From the NCBI GenBank assembly GCA_943370175.1, contig CALRPU020000005.1:93922-157921 (forward strand): a stretch of 64,000 nt of DNA. The letters are read 5' to 3'. Numbering within the stretch: the first letter of the stretch is position 1; each line of letters opens with the position of its first letter. Of this stretch, positions 55,641 to 63,515 are shown piece by piece. This DNA comes from Ideonella_A intermedia_A. GTDB lineage: Bacteria; Pseudomonadota; Gammaproteobacteria; Burkholderiales; Burkholderiaceae_C. Made by a program: the position numbers and the translations under genes. Under the pieces are notes generated by a model. That model saw only the letters and a program-made list of their open reading frames with translations, was not told the DNA's origin and made no database searches.

Positions 55641-56597
55641 TCAGCGGGCGTCGCCCAACGCCTTGCGCATCTTCTTCATCGCGGCCACTTCGATCTGGCG
55701 GATGCGCTCGGCACTGACGCCGTACTCGTCGGCCAGCTCGTGCAGCGTCTTGCCGCCGCTGCTGTCGTCGTTGACCTTGAGCCAACGCTCTTCCACGATG
55801 TGGCGGCTGCGGTCGTCCAACACGCTCAGCGCCTGGGTGATGCCGTCACTGGCCAACCAGTCGCGGTGCTGCGATTCCAGCACTTGGCTTGGCTCGAGGT
55901 GGCTGTCGGCTAGGTAGGCGATGGGCGCAAAACTGTCCTCACCATCGTCGTTGGTCGGCTCCAAGGCCACATCGCCCCCGGACAGGCGGGTCTCCATCTC
56001 CAGCACGTCTTCGCGCTTGACATTCAAGTGCGCGGCAACGCTGTCGACCTCGTCCTGCGTCAAGGTGGCGCGGTGGGTGTCGGCGTCCAGCGCGTCGCTC
56101 TTCAAATTCTGCTTCATCGAGCGCAGGTTGAAAAACAACTTGCGCTGGGCCTTGGTCGTGGCGACCTTCACCATGCGCCAGTTCTTCAGGATGTACTCGT
56201 GGATCTCGGCTTTGATCCAGTGCATCGCGTAGCTGACCAGGCGCACACCCTGCTCCGGGTCGAAGCGCTTGACCGCCTTCATCAGGCCGACATTGCCTTC
56301 TTGGATCAGGTCGCCGTGCGGCAGGCCGTAGCCCAGGTACTGGCGAGAAATCGACACCACCAGCCGCAAGTGCGACAACACCAACTGCCCGGCAGCCTGG
56401 ACATCCCCGTCGTCGCGCAGCCGGCGCCCCAGGCGCGTTTCTTCCTCCTGCGTCAGCAGGGGCAGTCGGTTGACGGCACTGATGTAGGCGTCCAGATTGC
56501 CCAGCGAGGGCACCAGGGCCCAGGGGTCACGAACGGTCAGAGCCGCGCTGGAGCGGCCGACGGGTGCGGTGGCAAGGTTCATGGTAGCCATGGACAT
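55641..56597 (-). CDS. rpoH: RNA polymerase sigma factor RpoH (sigma-32)
   Basis: A 318-residue heat-shock sigma factor. Region 2 has DLIQEGNVGLMKAVKRFDP and VRLVSYAMHWIKAEIHEYIL, and the RpoH box reads QRKLFFNLR. Region 4 ends with LADEYGVSAERIRQIEVAAMKKMRKAL. A strong Shine-Dalgarno aaaggagg lies just before ATG 56597. A CIRCE operator overlaps its promoter, linking it to the HrcA repressor. Confidence 0.97.
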   Translation of the reverse strand: MSMATMNLATAPVGRSSAALTVRDPWALVPSLGNLDAYISAVNRLPLLTQEEETRLGRRLRDDGDVQAAGQLVLSHLRLVVSISRQYLGYGLPHGDLIQEGNVGLMKAVKRFDPEQGVRLVSYAMHWIKAEIHEYILKNWRMVKVATTKAQRKLFFNLRSMKQNLKSDALDADTHRATLTQDEVDSVAAHLNVKREDVLEMETRLSGGDVALEPTNDDGEDSFAPIAYLADSHLEPSQVLESQHRDWLASDGITQALSVLDDRSRHIVEERWLKVNDDSSGGKTLHELADEYGVSAERIRQIEVAAMKKMRKALGDAR

Positions 56598-56624
56598 GAC
56601 GAACCTCCTTTGAGTTCCCTCATA

Positions 56625-56651
56625 TTAGCACTCACCACCGGAGAGTGCTGA
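56625..56651. promoter_or_regulatory. CIRCE element (HrcA operator) upstream of rpoH
   Basis: TTAGCACTC-N9-GAGTGCTGA matches the CIRCE consensus TTAGCACTC-N9-GAGTGCTAA at 17 of 18 arm positions with the exact 9-nt spacer. It lies 28 nt upstream of the rpoH ATG. On the minus strand the extended -10 TGCTAATAT is formed by the same bases, so bound HrcA would block the promoter. Confidence 0.9.
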
Positions 56652-56672
56652 CGGCAACCCAACCGCCCTCTC

Positions 56673-57518
56673 TCAGCGCCGCAGCATGTCCACCCAGCCG
56701 CGCTGCTGCTCGTCGAGGGCACTGTCCGGGGTGAGCATGGCGTACTGCAACGCCGTGCGGATCTCGGGCTCGGCGTCCGGCGGCGGCGCCTGCAGCAGGC
56801 CGCCCAACAGCGCCCGGGCACGCGCGACCGCTTCGGCGTACAGCGCAAAAATCGCCGCGACGCTCACGTGCTGGCTGTCGTCCTCTTTCCAGCAGTCGTA
56901 GTCCGTGACGATCCCCACCACCGCGTAGGCCATCTGCGCTTCGCGGGCCAGAAAAACCTCGGGCACGTTGGTCATGCCCACCAGGTGGGCGCCCATCTGC
57001 CGCATCAGCAGGCTTTCAGCCCGGGTGCCCAGGCGAGGGCCCTCCACGCAGCAGTAGGTCACGTCGCGGTGCAAGGTCAGCCCCTGGCGCTGGGCCTCGC
57101 CGGCCACCCAGTCGATCATGCGGCGGCTGACCGGGCGTGCGGTGGACACGTGGGCCGCCACGCCGCCCCCGAAGAAGCTGCGCTCGCGCAGGCCGCGCGT
57201 CCAATCGATGTACTGGTCGGGCATGGCGAAATGGCCCGGCGCGATGGCCTCGGCCAGGCTGCCGACCGCGCTGAAACCCAGCACCATGCTGGCGCCAGCG
57301 CGCTTCAACGCGTAAATGTTGGCGCGGTAGTTCACCTCGTGCGGCAGCAGGCGGTGCCCGGCGCCGTGGCGGGCGAGGAACAGCAAGGGCTGTTGACCGA
57401 GCCGGCCGCGCACGATGGTGCCCGATGGCGTGCCGAACGGGGTGTCACCAGCGATCTCTTCCTCGACGTGCATGCCGGGAAGTTCGTAGATGCCGGTGCC
57501 TCCGATGATTGCGAGCAT
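56673..57518 (-). CDS. mtnP: S-methyl-5'-thioadenosine phosphorylase
   Basis: A 281-residue purine nucleoside phosphorylase-family enzyme. LAIIGGTGIYELPG starts it; FLARHGAGHRLLPHEVNYRAN binds phosphate and substrate; GMTNVPEVFLAREAQMAYA and TDYDCWKEDD match eukaryotic-type MTA phosphorylase, with the Asp for adenine recognition. It releases adenine from MTA or 5'-deoxyadenosine. It lies 59 nt after the radical-SAM-associated glycosyltransferases on the same strand, so it may act on a nucleoside from that pathway. Confidence 0.93.
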   Translation of the reverse strand: MLAIIGGTGIYELPGMHVEEEIAGDTPFGTPSGTIVRGRLGQQPLLFLARHGAGHRLLPHEVNYRANIYALKRAGASMVLGFSAVGSLAEAIAPGHFAMPDQYIDWTRGLRERSFFGGGVAAHVSTARPVSRRMIDWVAGEAQRQGLTLHRDVTYCCVEGPRLGTRAESLLMRQMGAHLVGMTNVPEVFLAREAQMAYAVVGIVTDYDCWKEDDSQHVSVAAIFALYAEAVARARALLGGLLQAPPPDAEPEIRTALQYAMLTPDSALDEQQRGWVDMLRR

Positions 57519-57577
57519 GGGTCCTCCAGGGGGCGCGTTGATGGGTGAGCTGGCCTGAACGGGGCCTCGGCCGATTC

Positions 57578-58294
57578 TCAGGGCGCAGGCCGCGATTCTT
57601 CTGCCCAGTCGGGTGGCAAATGGGCCAGATCGGCCGGTTCGTCGACGTCGGACAGCGGGCTCAACTCGGCATGGTTCAGCGCAAGGGCCGACAGGCGCAT
57701 CCGGGTGTCGTTCATCACGTCCGCGGTGCTCCAACGCATGGCGTGAAACAGGCCGGGTGCCGGTCGGCGCAGGCCCACCAGGGTGTAGCCACCATCGAGG
57801 GCCGGGCCGAACACGGCATCGCGGCCTTGAAGCCGTCGGGCAGCTTCGCCCAGGTAGTCCGCGTTCAGCCCCGGCGCGTCGGTGCCGATCAGCAGGACCG
57901 GCATCGAGCGGTCCGCCCCCAGCGCGCGGTGGAAAGCGCGCGCCATGCGCTCGCCCAGGTCACCGTCGCCTTGCTCGCTGACCGACACCCGCGGGTGTTG
58001 GGCCCAGGCCACGAAGGCCGGGTGGCTGGCGTCCGGTGCAACGCACAACTCCACCGGGCCAAGTTGCGCCGCCAGGGCCTGCGTCACGGCGTGCGACAGC
58101 AGCCGGGACGCCAGGGCCGCAGCGCCTTCGGCGCCGAGTGCCGGAATCAACCGCGTCTTCGCGAAACCGGCCAGCGGCGCCTTGGCGAAGACGATCACCC
58201 GAACCGCTTCAAGGGCCGACACGGGCGACGGCGGCGAGGTCGGCGATCCGGGGGCTTGGGGCACGAGGCGGCCGGCGGTGTCATCGATAGGCAC
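57578..58294 (-). CDS. TIGR04282/DUF2064 family glycosyltransferase (arsenosugar/rSAM-associated, type 1)
   Basis: A 238-residue nucleotidyl/glycosyltransferase-A-fold protein starting at GTG 58294. VIVFAKAPLAGFAKTRLIPALG is the DUF2064 hallmark, LLIGTDAPGLNADYL and FGPALDGGYTLVGL the central motifs, and LSDVDEPADL the end. The family is paired with TIGR04283 proteins and radical SAM enzymes in arsenosugar-type clusters. It overlaps the TIGR04283 gene by 14 nt. No radical SAM gene lies in this window. Confidence 0.82.
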   Translation of the reverse strand: MPIDDTAGRLVPQAPGSPTSPPSPVSALEAVRVIVFAKAPLAGFAKTRLIPALGAEGAAALASRLLSHAVTQALAAQLGPVELCVAPDASHPAFVAWAQHPRVSVSEQGDGDLGERMARAFHRALGADRSMPVLLIGTDAPGLNADYLGEAARRLQGRDAVFGPALDGGYTLVGLRRPAPGLFHAMRWSTADVMNDTRMRLSALALNHAELSPLSDVDEPADLAHLPPDWAEESRPAP

Positions 58295-59069
58295 GGGCCA
58301 GCTCCTCGGGCGCGGCGCCGCGCCAATAGCGCCAGCGCAGGCGCCACATCAACACGATGGTGGGCCACACCCCGCGCGACTCCCAGCGCCGGCCCGAGGT
58401 CAGCACGCGGTCCCGCAGGCAAAGCGGGTGGCCATGAGGGAGCCGCTTGAGTCGGCGGCACAGTTCAATGTCTTCCATCAGGGGTTGATCGGGGAAGCCA
58501 CCCACGGCGTCGAAGGCCTCTCGCCGCACGAAAAGGGCCTGGTCGCCCGTGGCAATGCCGGTGGCCGACGAGCGCAGGTTCATCATGGACGCGATCACCG
58601 GAAACCACCGCGAGCGTCCGCCGATGCGCACATCAAAACGGCCCCAGTGGCGTCGCGGGTGCCGGGCCAGTTGTTCGGCGATGCGCGTCAACCCGTCGGC
58701 GGGCAGCCGCGTGTCGACGTGCAGAAACAGCAGCACCGACGCGTGCACCGCGGCCGCCCCCGCGTTCATCTGCCGGGCTCGTCCGCGCGGGGCTTGCAGC
58801 ACGCGAACGCCGGGCCACCGCCGATCACGGGCTGCCTCGGGCGTGCCGTCGGTGCTGCCCCCATCCGCCACCACCACCTCGATCCCGTCGGAAAACGCAG
58901 GCCCGGCCCGATGGCAGTGGTGCCGCAACGCGTCCAGGGCCTCGTCGATCTGAGCCGCTTCGTTGAGCACGGGGACGATGACCGCCAGCGACACACCGGT
59001 GGTGGGCACGGGCGGTTGAGGCGGTACAGCGGGTTCAGGTGGCGCGGCGGACGCGGTCGGTTCAGGCAT
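58281..59069 (-). CDS. TIGR04283 family glycosyltransferase (arsenosugar/rSAM-associated, type 2)
   Basis: A 262-residue GT2-family enzyme. After a Pro-rich tail (1-24), LAVIVPVLNEAAQIDEAL and VVVADGGSTDGTPE form the nucleotide-sugar site, RARQMNAGAAA is typical of TIGR04283, FLHVDTRLP holds the metal-binding DxD-like Asp, and PLMEDIELCRRLK is the catalytic base region. It overlaps the kinase gene by 8 nt and the type 1 gene by 14 nt, so all three are coupled. The acceptor is unknown. Confidence 0.85.
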   Translation of the reverse strand: MPEPTASAAPPEPAVPPQPPVPTTGVSLAVIVPVLNEAAQIDEALDALRHHCHRAGPAFSDGIEVVVADGGSTDGTPEAARDRRWPGVRVLQAPRGRARQMNAGAAAVHASVLLFLHVDTRLPADGLTRIAEQLARHPRRHWGRFDVRIGGRSRWFPVIASMMNLRSSATGIATGDQALFVRREAFDAVGGFPDQPLMEDIELCRRLKRLPHGHPLCLRDRVLTSGRRWESRGVWPTIVLMWRLRWRYWRGAAPEELARAYR

Positions 59070-62000
59070 GAAGGATGTCGTCGAGCACGCGCAGCAGTTC
59101 TGACACGCTCACGGGTTTGGTCACGTAGCGGCGCGCGCCGGCGGCGATGGCCGCCTCGATCTGGCTGGCCATCGCGTCGGCCGACACCACCACCACGGCG
59201 ATGTCCGCGCTCAGGGGGTTGTCCTTCAAGTGGCCCAAAAGTTCCAAGCCATCCATGTCGGGCAGGTTCATGTCCAGCAGGATCACGTCTGGGCGCTGAC
59301 GCTGCACCGCGTCCAAGGCGTCGCGGCCCGTCATCGACACCGTCATCCGAAGTTGAGGACGCTGCGCCAGCATGCCGCGCATCACCTCGATGTTGGTCTC
59401 GTTGTCTTCGACGTAGTGAACCACGCGCTGCTGGTAGAGCGCGTTGGGCGTGACGGCGGCGTCCAGCTCGGCGCGCACTGTGTCGCCCTCGTCGGCCAGT
59501 GGCAAGCTCAGCACGAAGGCCGAGCCGGCGCCCGGGGTGCTGGTGGCGTGCAGGCGGCCGCCCATCAGCTCGGCCAGGCGTTGGCTGATGACCAGGCCGA
59601 TGCCGGTGCCCTGGGTGCCCGACCACTCGCGTCCCAGCCGGTTGAAGGGCTGGAACAGGTCCGCCATCTGATCGGTGCTCATGCCCAGGCCGGTGTCGCG
59701 CACCGTCAGCTGAAGCTGGTGGCCTTCAACCCGTGTTTCGATGTCGATGCGGCCGTTGTCGCGGTTGTATTTGACGGCGTTCGACAACAGGTTGATCAGC
59801 ACCTGCCGGACCCGCGTGCTGTCGCCCTTGGCGGCCGCCCCGCGGTGGTCGAAGTGGCAGGCAATGGCCAGGGCGCGGTGCTGGGCGTCCCGTTCCACCA
59901 GGGCCAGCGAGGACTTCACCAGCGCTTCCAGGTCGAGCCGGTCCAGCGACAGGCGCATGTTGCCCGACTCGATGCGCGACAGGTCCAGCACGTCGTTGAT
60001 CATGTCCAGCAGATGCCATCCAGCTTGCTGGATCTGCGCCACCCAGGGCCGCTGCGTCGGCGCCAGCGGGTGTCGCTGGTCGAGCTCGAGCAGCTGGGCG
60101 AAGCCGAGCATCGCGTTCAAAGGGGTGCGCAGCTCGTGGCTCATGCGCGACAGGAACTCGTTCTTCGCCTGGTTCGCCGACTCGGCCTGTTCGCGGGCGC
60201 GCTCGGCCTCGACCAGGCGCAGATGCTCCGTGATGTCCTCCATCACCCCGACGATGCGCCGCGGCTGTCCGTCGCGGTCGCGCAGCAAGGTCAACGTCAT
60301 CTGCACGAGCACGAGCTCGCCGGACTTGCGCACCACGCGGCGGTGGCCGCGGTGCATGGGCCAGTCGCCCGCCAGCAGGCGGTCGATGGTGTGGCGCTCC
60401 GCGTCGGCCTCCTCCGGGTGCAGGTAGTCGTAGACGTCCATGCGGATCAGCTCGTTCGCGGTGTAACCGGTCAGCGTGCTGAGTTGCGGGTTGACGTGCT
60501 GAATGCGGCCGCCCAGGTCGGTGTAGACCACGCCGATGGGCACCGTGTTGAAGATGTTGCGAAATCGCGTTTCGCTCTCGCGCATCGCGGCCTCGGCCTG
60601 CTCGCGCTCGCGGGCCTCCTCTTTCAGCGCGGCGGTGCGTTCGGTCACAGCCGCTTCGATGCGGCGCGTGCGGGCGGTCATGCCCAGCAACAGGGCGCCC
60701 AGCATCGAGGCCAACACCATGCCGCCCAGCGACAGCAGCCAAGCCTTGCTGTCGGACAGGGGTGGCGCGCCCGCGGCCCGGCCGATGCGCAGGGTCCAGT
60801 CCCGGTCGGCAAAGCGCAGGTTGACGTCGTGCCGCACGCGGGCGGCCTGGGTTTCGCAACCCTCGGCACCGGCCAGCCGTTGCACGGCCTGCGTGCCCAG
60901 GTGGTCCATCAGGCAGATCGACAGCTCGGCGGGCACGCGCTCGAACGCGGCACGAATCAGATCGTCGACGCGCAGCGTGACGAACACCACGCCGCGCGTG
61001 GCGTTGTCGGCGGCGCTGGGGCGGCGCAGCGCCACGGTGCGGTACACGACCACGCCGGTCTGCCGGCTGGTGGCGCTGTCCTGAGACAGCCTGAACCCGG
61101 CCGTGGCCGCGGCAGCGCCACTTTGCCGGGCGCGCTGAATCGCGTCGGCCGCCTGCGGCACCGACAGGGCATTGACCCCGAGCGCATTCAGGTTGGACCT
61201 CAACGGCTCGATGAACCGAATGGCCACCACCTCGCGGGACCCCGTCGCGGTGCCACCGGCGGAGGGGCTGCGGTCTTTCACGGTGTAGCCGGTCAAGCCT
61301 TCGGCGCGCACGCGGGCTTCGAACGCGGGCACGGCGTTGCGCGGCATCCATTCGCTCCAGCCCAGGGCCTGGATGTGCGTGGGTGCCTGCAGCCAGGCCT
61401 GGGTCGCACGCCGCATCTCGTCGTCGGTCACGGTGTCAGACGCCAGGAAGACACTGCGCAACGCCTCCAGGGCCAGCAGGGGCTCCTGAAGCTTGAATTC
61501 CAGGGCCGCGGCCGCGCTGGTGGCCTCGCGCTCGAAAACCGACTCCTGGCGCATCGTGTCCAGCCGCCGCACCTGCACCGTGCCCAGCAACAACAACAGC
61601 AACAGCGTGCTCAGGCTCAGACCGACCACCAGCCGACGGGGCCGCCAATCGTCCCGCGGCCGGCCGAACAGCGACAGCAGCACGGGGGCGACCAGCAGGC
61701 AACCCAGGCTGTCGCCCGCCCACCAGGTCAGCCCGGTGGTCCCCGCCTGGTCCAGGGTCACGAGCCCCGCGCTGATCAGCACGGCGACGGCCAGCCCGGC
61801 GCCGACCGCACCACTCAGCACGGCGATCAGCATGAAGGCGGCGATGTCGCGCGGCTCGCTCAGTGCGAGCTCGGGACCGGCGTGGCGGCGCAGCAGCCGG
61901 GCGCCCAGCGCCGCCTGCACCATGCTGCACGCCGTCAGGGCCAGGGCCAGCGCGAGCTGGGCCGACCACGGTCCGTCGACGCGACCCAGGCTCAGATGGA

Positions 62001-62235
62001 AGAAGATGCCGCCGAGGGCCGCACCCAGCAGGCCCATCCGCCCTTCCAGCAGCACCGCCACCAACGCCACGCCGGCGGCGGGAAACAGCGGCGAGACCTG
62101 CACCGGGCTGACCGCCGACACCATCCCGAGCCAGCCCAGCAGCACGTACAAAGCACCCGTGGTGGCGACCACCACGGGCCAGCGCGGGGGGCCCGGGTGC
62201 CTCGCGGGGGTCCGGCTGCGGTCCGGTTCGGCCAT
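59062..62235 (-). CDS. Hybrid sensor histidine kinase with MASE1, CHASE, PAS and receiver domains
   Basis: A 1057-residue protein. MASE1-type membrane domain (about 15-225, with PVQVSPLFPAAGVALVAV) is followed by a CHASE periplasmic domain (about 250-440), a helix near 490-510, a PAS domain (about 550-670), HisKA with His700 (SHELRTPLNAMLGF), HATPase (INLLSNAVKYNR, DTGLGMS, GTGIGLVI) and a receiver with Asp988 (LLDMNLPDMDG). No output domain or Hpt is fused, so it needs a phosphotransfer partner elsewhere. It overlaps the glycosyltransferase gene by 8 nt, suggesting shared expression. Confidence 0.93.
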   Translation of the reverse strand: MAEPDRSRTPARHPGPPRWPVVVATTGALYVLLGWLGMVSAVSPVQVSPLFPAAGVALVAVLLEGRMGLLGAALGGIFFHLSLGRVDGPWSAQLALALALTACSMVQAALGARLLRRHAGPELALSEPRDIAAFMLIAVLSGAVGAGLAVAVLISAGLVTLDQAGTTGLTWWAGDSLGCLLVAPVLLSLFGRPRDDWRPRRLVVGLSLSTLLLLLLLGTVQVRRLDTMRQESVFEREATSAAAALEFKLQEPLLALEALRSVFLASDTVTDDEMRRATQAWLQAPTHIQALGWSEWMPRNAVPAFEARVRAEGLTGYTVKDRSPSAGGTATGSREVVAIRFIEPLRSNLNALGVNALSVPQAADAIQRARQSGAAAATAGFRLSQDSATSRQTGVVVYRTVALRRPSAADNATRGVVFVTLRVDDLIRAAFERVPAELSICLMDHLGTQAVQRLAGAEGCETQAARVRHDVNLRFADRDWTLRIGRAAGAPPLSDSKAWLLSLGGMVLASMLGALLLGMTARTRRIEAAVTERTAALKEEAREREQAEAAMRESETRFRNIFNTVPIGVVYTDLGGRIQHVNPQLSTLTGYTANELIRMDVYDYLHPEEADAERHTIDRLLAGDWPMHRGHRRVVRKSGELVLVQMTLTLLRDRDGQPRRIVGVMEDITEHLRLVEAERAREQAESANQAKNEFLSRMSHELRTPLNAMLGFAQLLELDQRHPLAPTQRPWVAQIQQAGWHLLDMINDVLDLSRIESGNMRLSLDRLDLEALVKSSLALVERDAQHRALAIACHFDHRGAAAKGDSTRVRQVLINLLSNAVKYNRDNGRIDIETRVEGHQLQLTVRDTGLGMSTDQMADLFQPFNRLGREWSGTQGTGIGLVISQRLAELMGGRLHATSTPGAGSAFVLSLPLADEGDTVRAELDAAVTPNALYQQRVVHYVEDNETNIEVMRGMLAQRPQLRMTVSMTGRDALDAVQRQRPDVILLDMNLPDMDGLELLGHLKDNPLSADIAVVVVSADAMASQIEAAIAAGARRYVTKPVSVSELLRVLDDILHA

Positions 62236-62277
62236 GTCAGCCGGGCAGGCCGGGCGAGCAATGCAAGGCGGTCGCCT

Positions 62278-63372
62278 TCAAACGTTGAAGAGGAAGTTCA
62301 GCACATCGCCGTCCTTGACGACGTACTCCTTGCCTTCTGCGCGCATTTTTCCGGCTTCCTTGGCGCCTTGCTCACCCTTGAAGGCGATGAAGTCGTCGAA
62401 AGCAATGGTCTGGGCGCGAATGAAGCCGCGCTCGAAGTCGGTGTGGATCACGCCGGCCGCCTGGGGCGCGGTGTCGCCGATGTGGATGGTCCAGGCGCGC
62501 ACTTCCTTGACGCCGGCGGTGAAGTAGGTCTGCAGGCCGAGCAGGCTGAAGGCCGCGCGGATCAACCGGTTCAGGCCCGGTTCCTCCTGCCCCATTTCCT
62601 GCAGGAACATCAGCCGGTCGTCGTCGCCCATGTCGGCCAGCTCGGCCTCGGTCTTGGCGCAGATGGCCACCACCGGCGCGTTCTGGGTTTGCGCGTAGGC
62701 GCGCAGGCGGTCCAGGTGCGGGTTGTTCTCGAAGCCGCCCTCGTCCACATTGCCCACGAACATCGCGGGCTTGGCGGTGATCAGGCACAGCGGCTTCAGG
62801 ATGAGCTGCTCTACCTTGGTGAAACTCAGGCCCCGCACCGGACGGGCTTCATTGAGCGCCGCCTGACACTTTTGCAGCACGTCCACCAGCTTGGCAGCAT
62901 CTTTGTCGTTGCCGGACTTGGCCGCCTTGAGCGAGCGCTGCAAGGTCTTCTCGACGGTGCCCAGGTCGGCCAGGCACAACTCGGTCTGGATGACCTCGAT
63001 GTCGGAGATCGGGTCGACCTTGCCGGCGACGTGGATCACGTTCTCGTCGTCAAAGCAGCGCACGACGTTGACGATGGCGTCGGTTTCGCGGATGTGGGCC
63101 AGGAACTGGTTGCCCAGGCCTTCCCCCTTGCTGGCGCCCGCCACCAGGCCGGCGATGTCGACGAACTCGACGATGGCCGGCACGATGCGCTCAGGCTCGA
63201 CGATGGCCGACAGGGCCTGGAGGCGCGGGTCGGGCAGCTCCACCACGCCGACATTCGGCTCGATGGTGCAAAACGGGTAGTTCTCGGCGGCAATGCCGGC
63301 CTTGGTCAGCGCATTGAACAGGGTGGACTTGCCGACATTGGGCAAGCCCACGATGCCGCATTTGAGGCTCAT
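62278..63372 (-). CDS. ychF: Redox-responsive ATPase YchF
   Basis: A 364-residue OBG-family P-loop protein. GLPNVGKSTLFNALTKAG is the Walker A, NYPFCTIEPNVGVVELPD the switch I region and DIAGLV the G3 motif. The G4 motif is NVDE rather than NKxD, as expected for ATP preference. The C-terminal TGS-like domain ends DGDVLNFLFNV. It binds ribosomes and affects stress responses. A -10-like TAAAAT lies about 30 nt upstream of its ATG. Confidence 0.97.
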   Translation of the reverse strand: MSLKCGIVGLPNVGKSTLFNALTKAGIAAENYPFCTIEPNVGVVELPDPRLQALSAIVEPERIVPAIVEFVDIAGLVAGASKGEGLGNQFLAHIRETDAIVNVVRCFDDENVIHVAGKVDPISDIEVIQTELCLADLGTVEKTLQRSLKAAKSGNDKDAAKLVDVLQKCQAALNEARPVRGLSFTKVEQLILKPLCLITAKPAMFVGNVDEGGFENNPHLDRLRAYAQTQNAPVVAICAKTEAELADMGDDDRLMFLQEMGQEEPGLNRLIRAAFSLLGLQTYFTAGVKEVRAWTIHIGDTAPQAAGVIHTDFERGFIRAQTIAFDDFIAFKGEQGAKEAGKMRAEGKEYVVKDGDVLNFLFNV

Positions 63373-63467
63373 GGAAAGCTTTCACTGGAAGGTAGACGCG
63401 GATTTTAGGCGGCGCCCCTACACTGGACTCGCCGCCTGTGGTCTGGGTGGCGTTCACCCCCGCTCCC

Positions 63468-63515
63468 ATGCCCACCGCCACGCCCACCGCCATGTCCACC
63501 GCCATGCCGATTGCC
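63468..63515 (+). repeat. Four 12-nt tandem units at the pirin gene start
   Basis: Units begin at 63468, 63480, 63492 and 63504, and three of them begin with ATG. The first three share the pattern aygyccaccgcc; the fourth (atgccgattgcc) is diverged. Several in-frame start codons result. Confidence 0.75.

Noticed and set aside
59230..63408. Open frame of nearly 1400 codons antisense to the hybrid kinase and ychF
   Set aside because: Spans two clear genes on the other strand, is rich in His/Gln/Arg as expected for a mirror frame, and has no recognisable domain.
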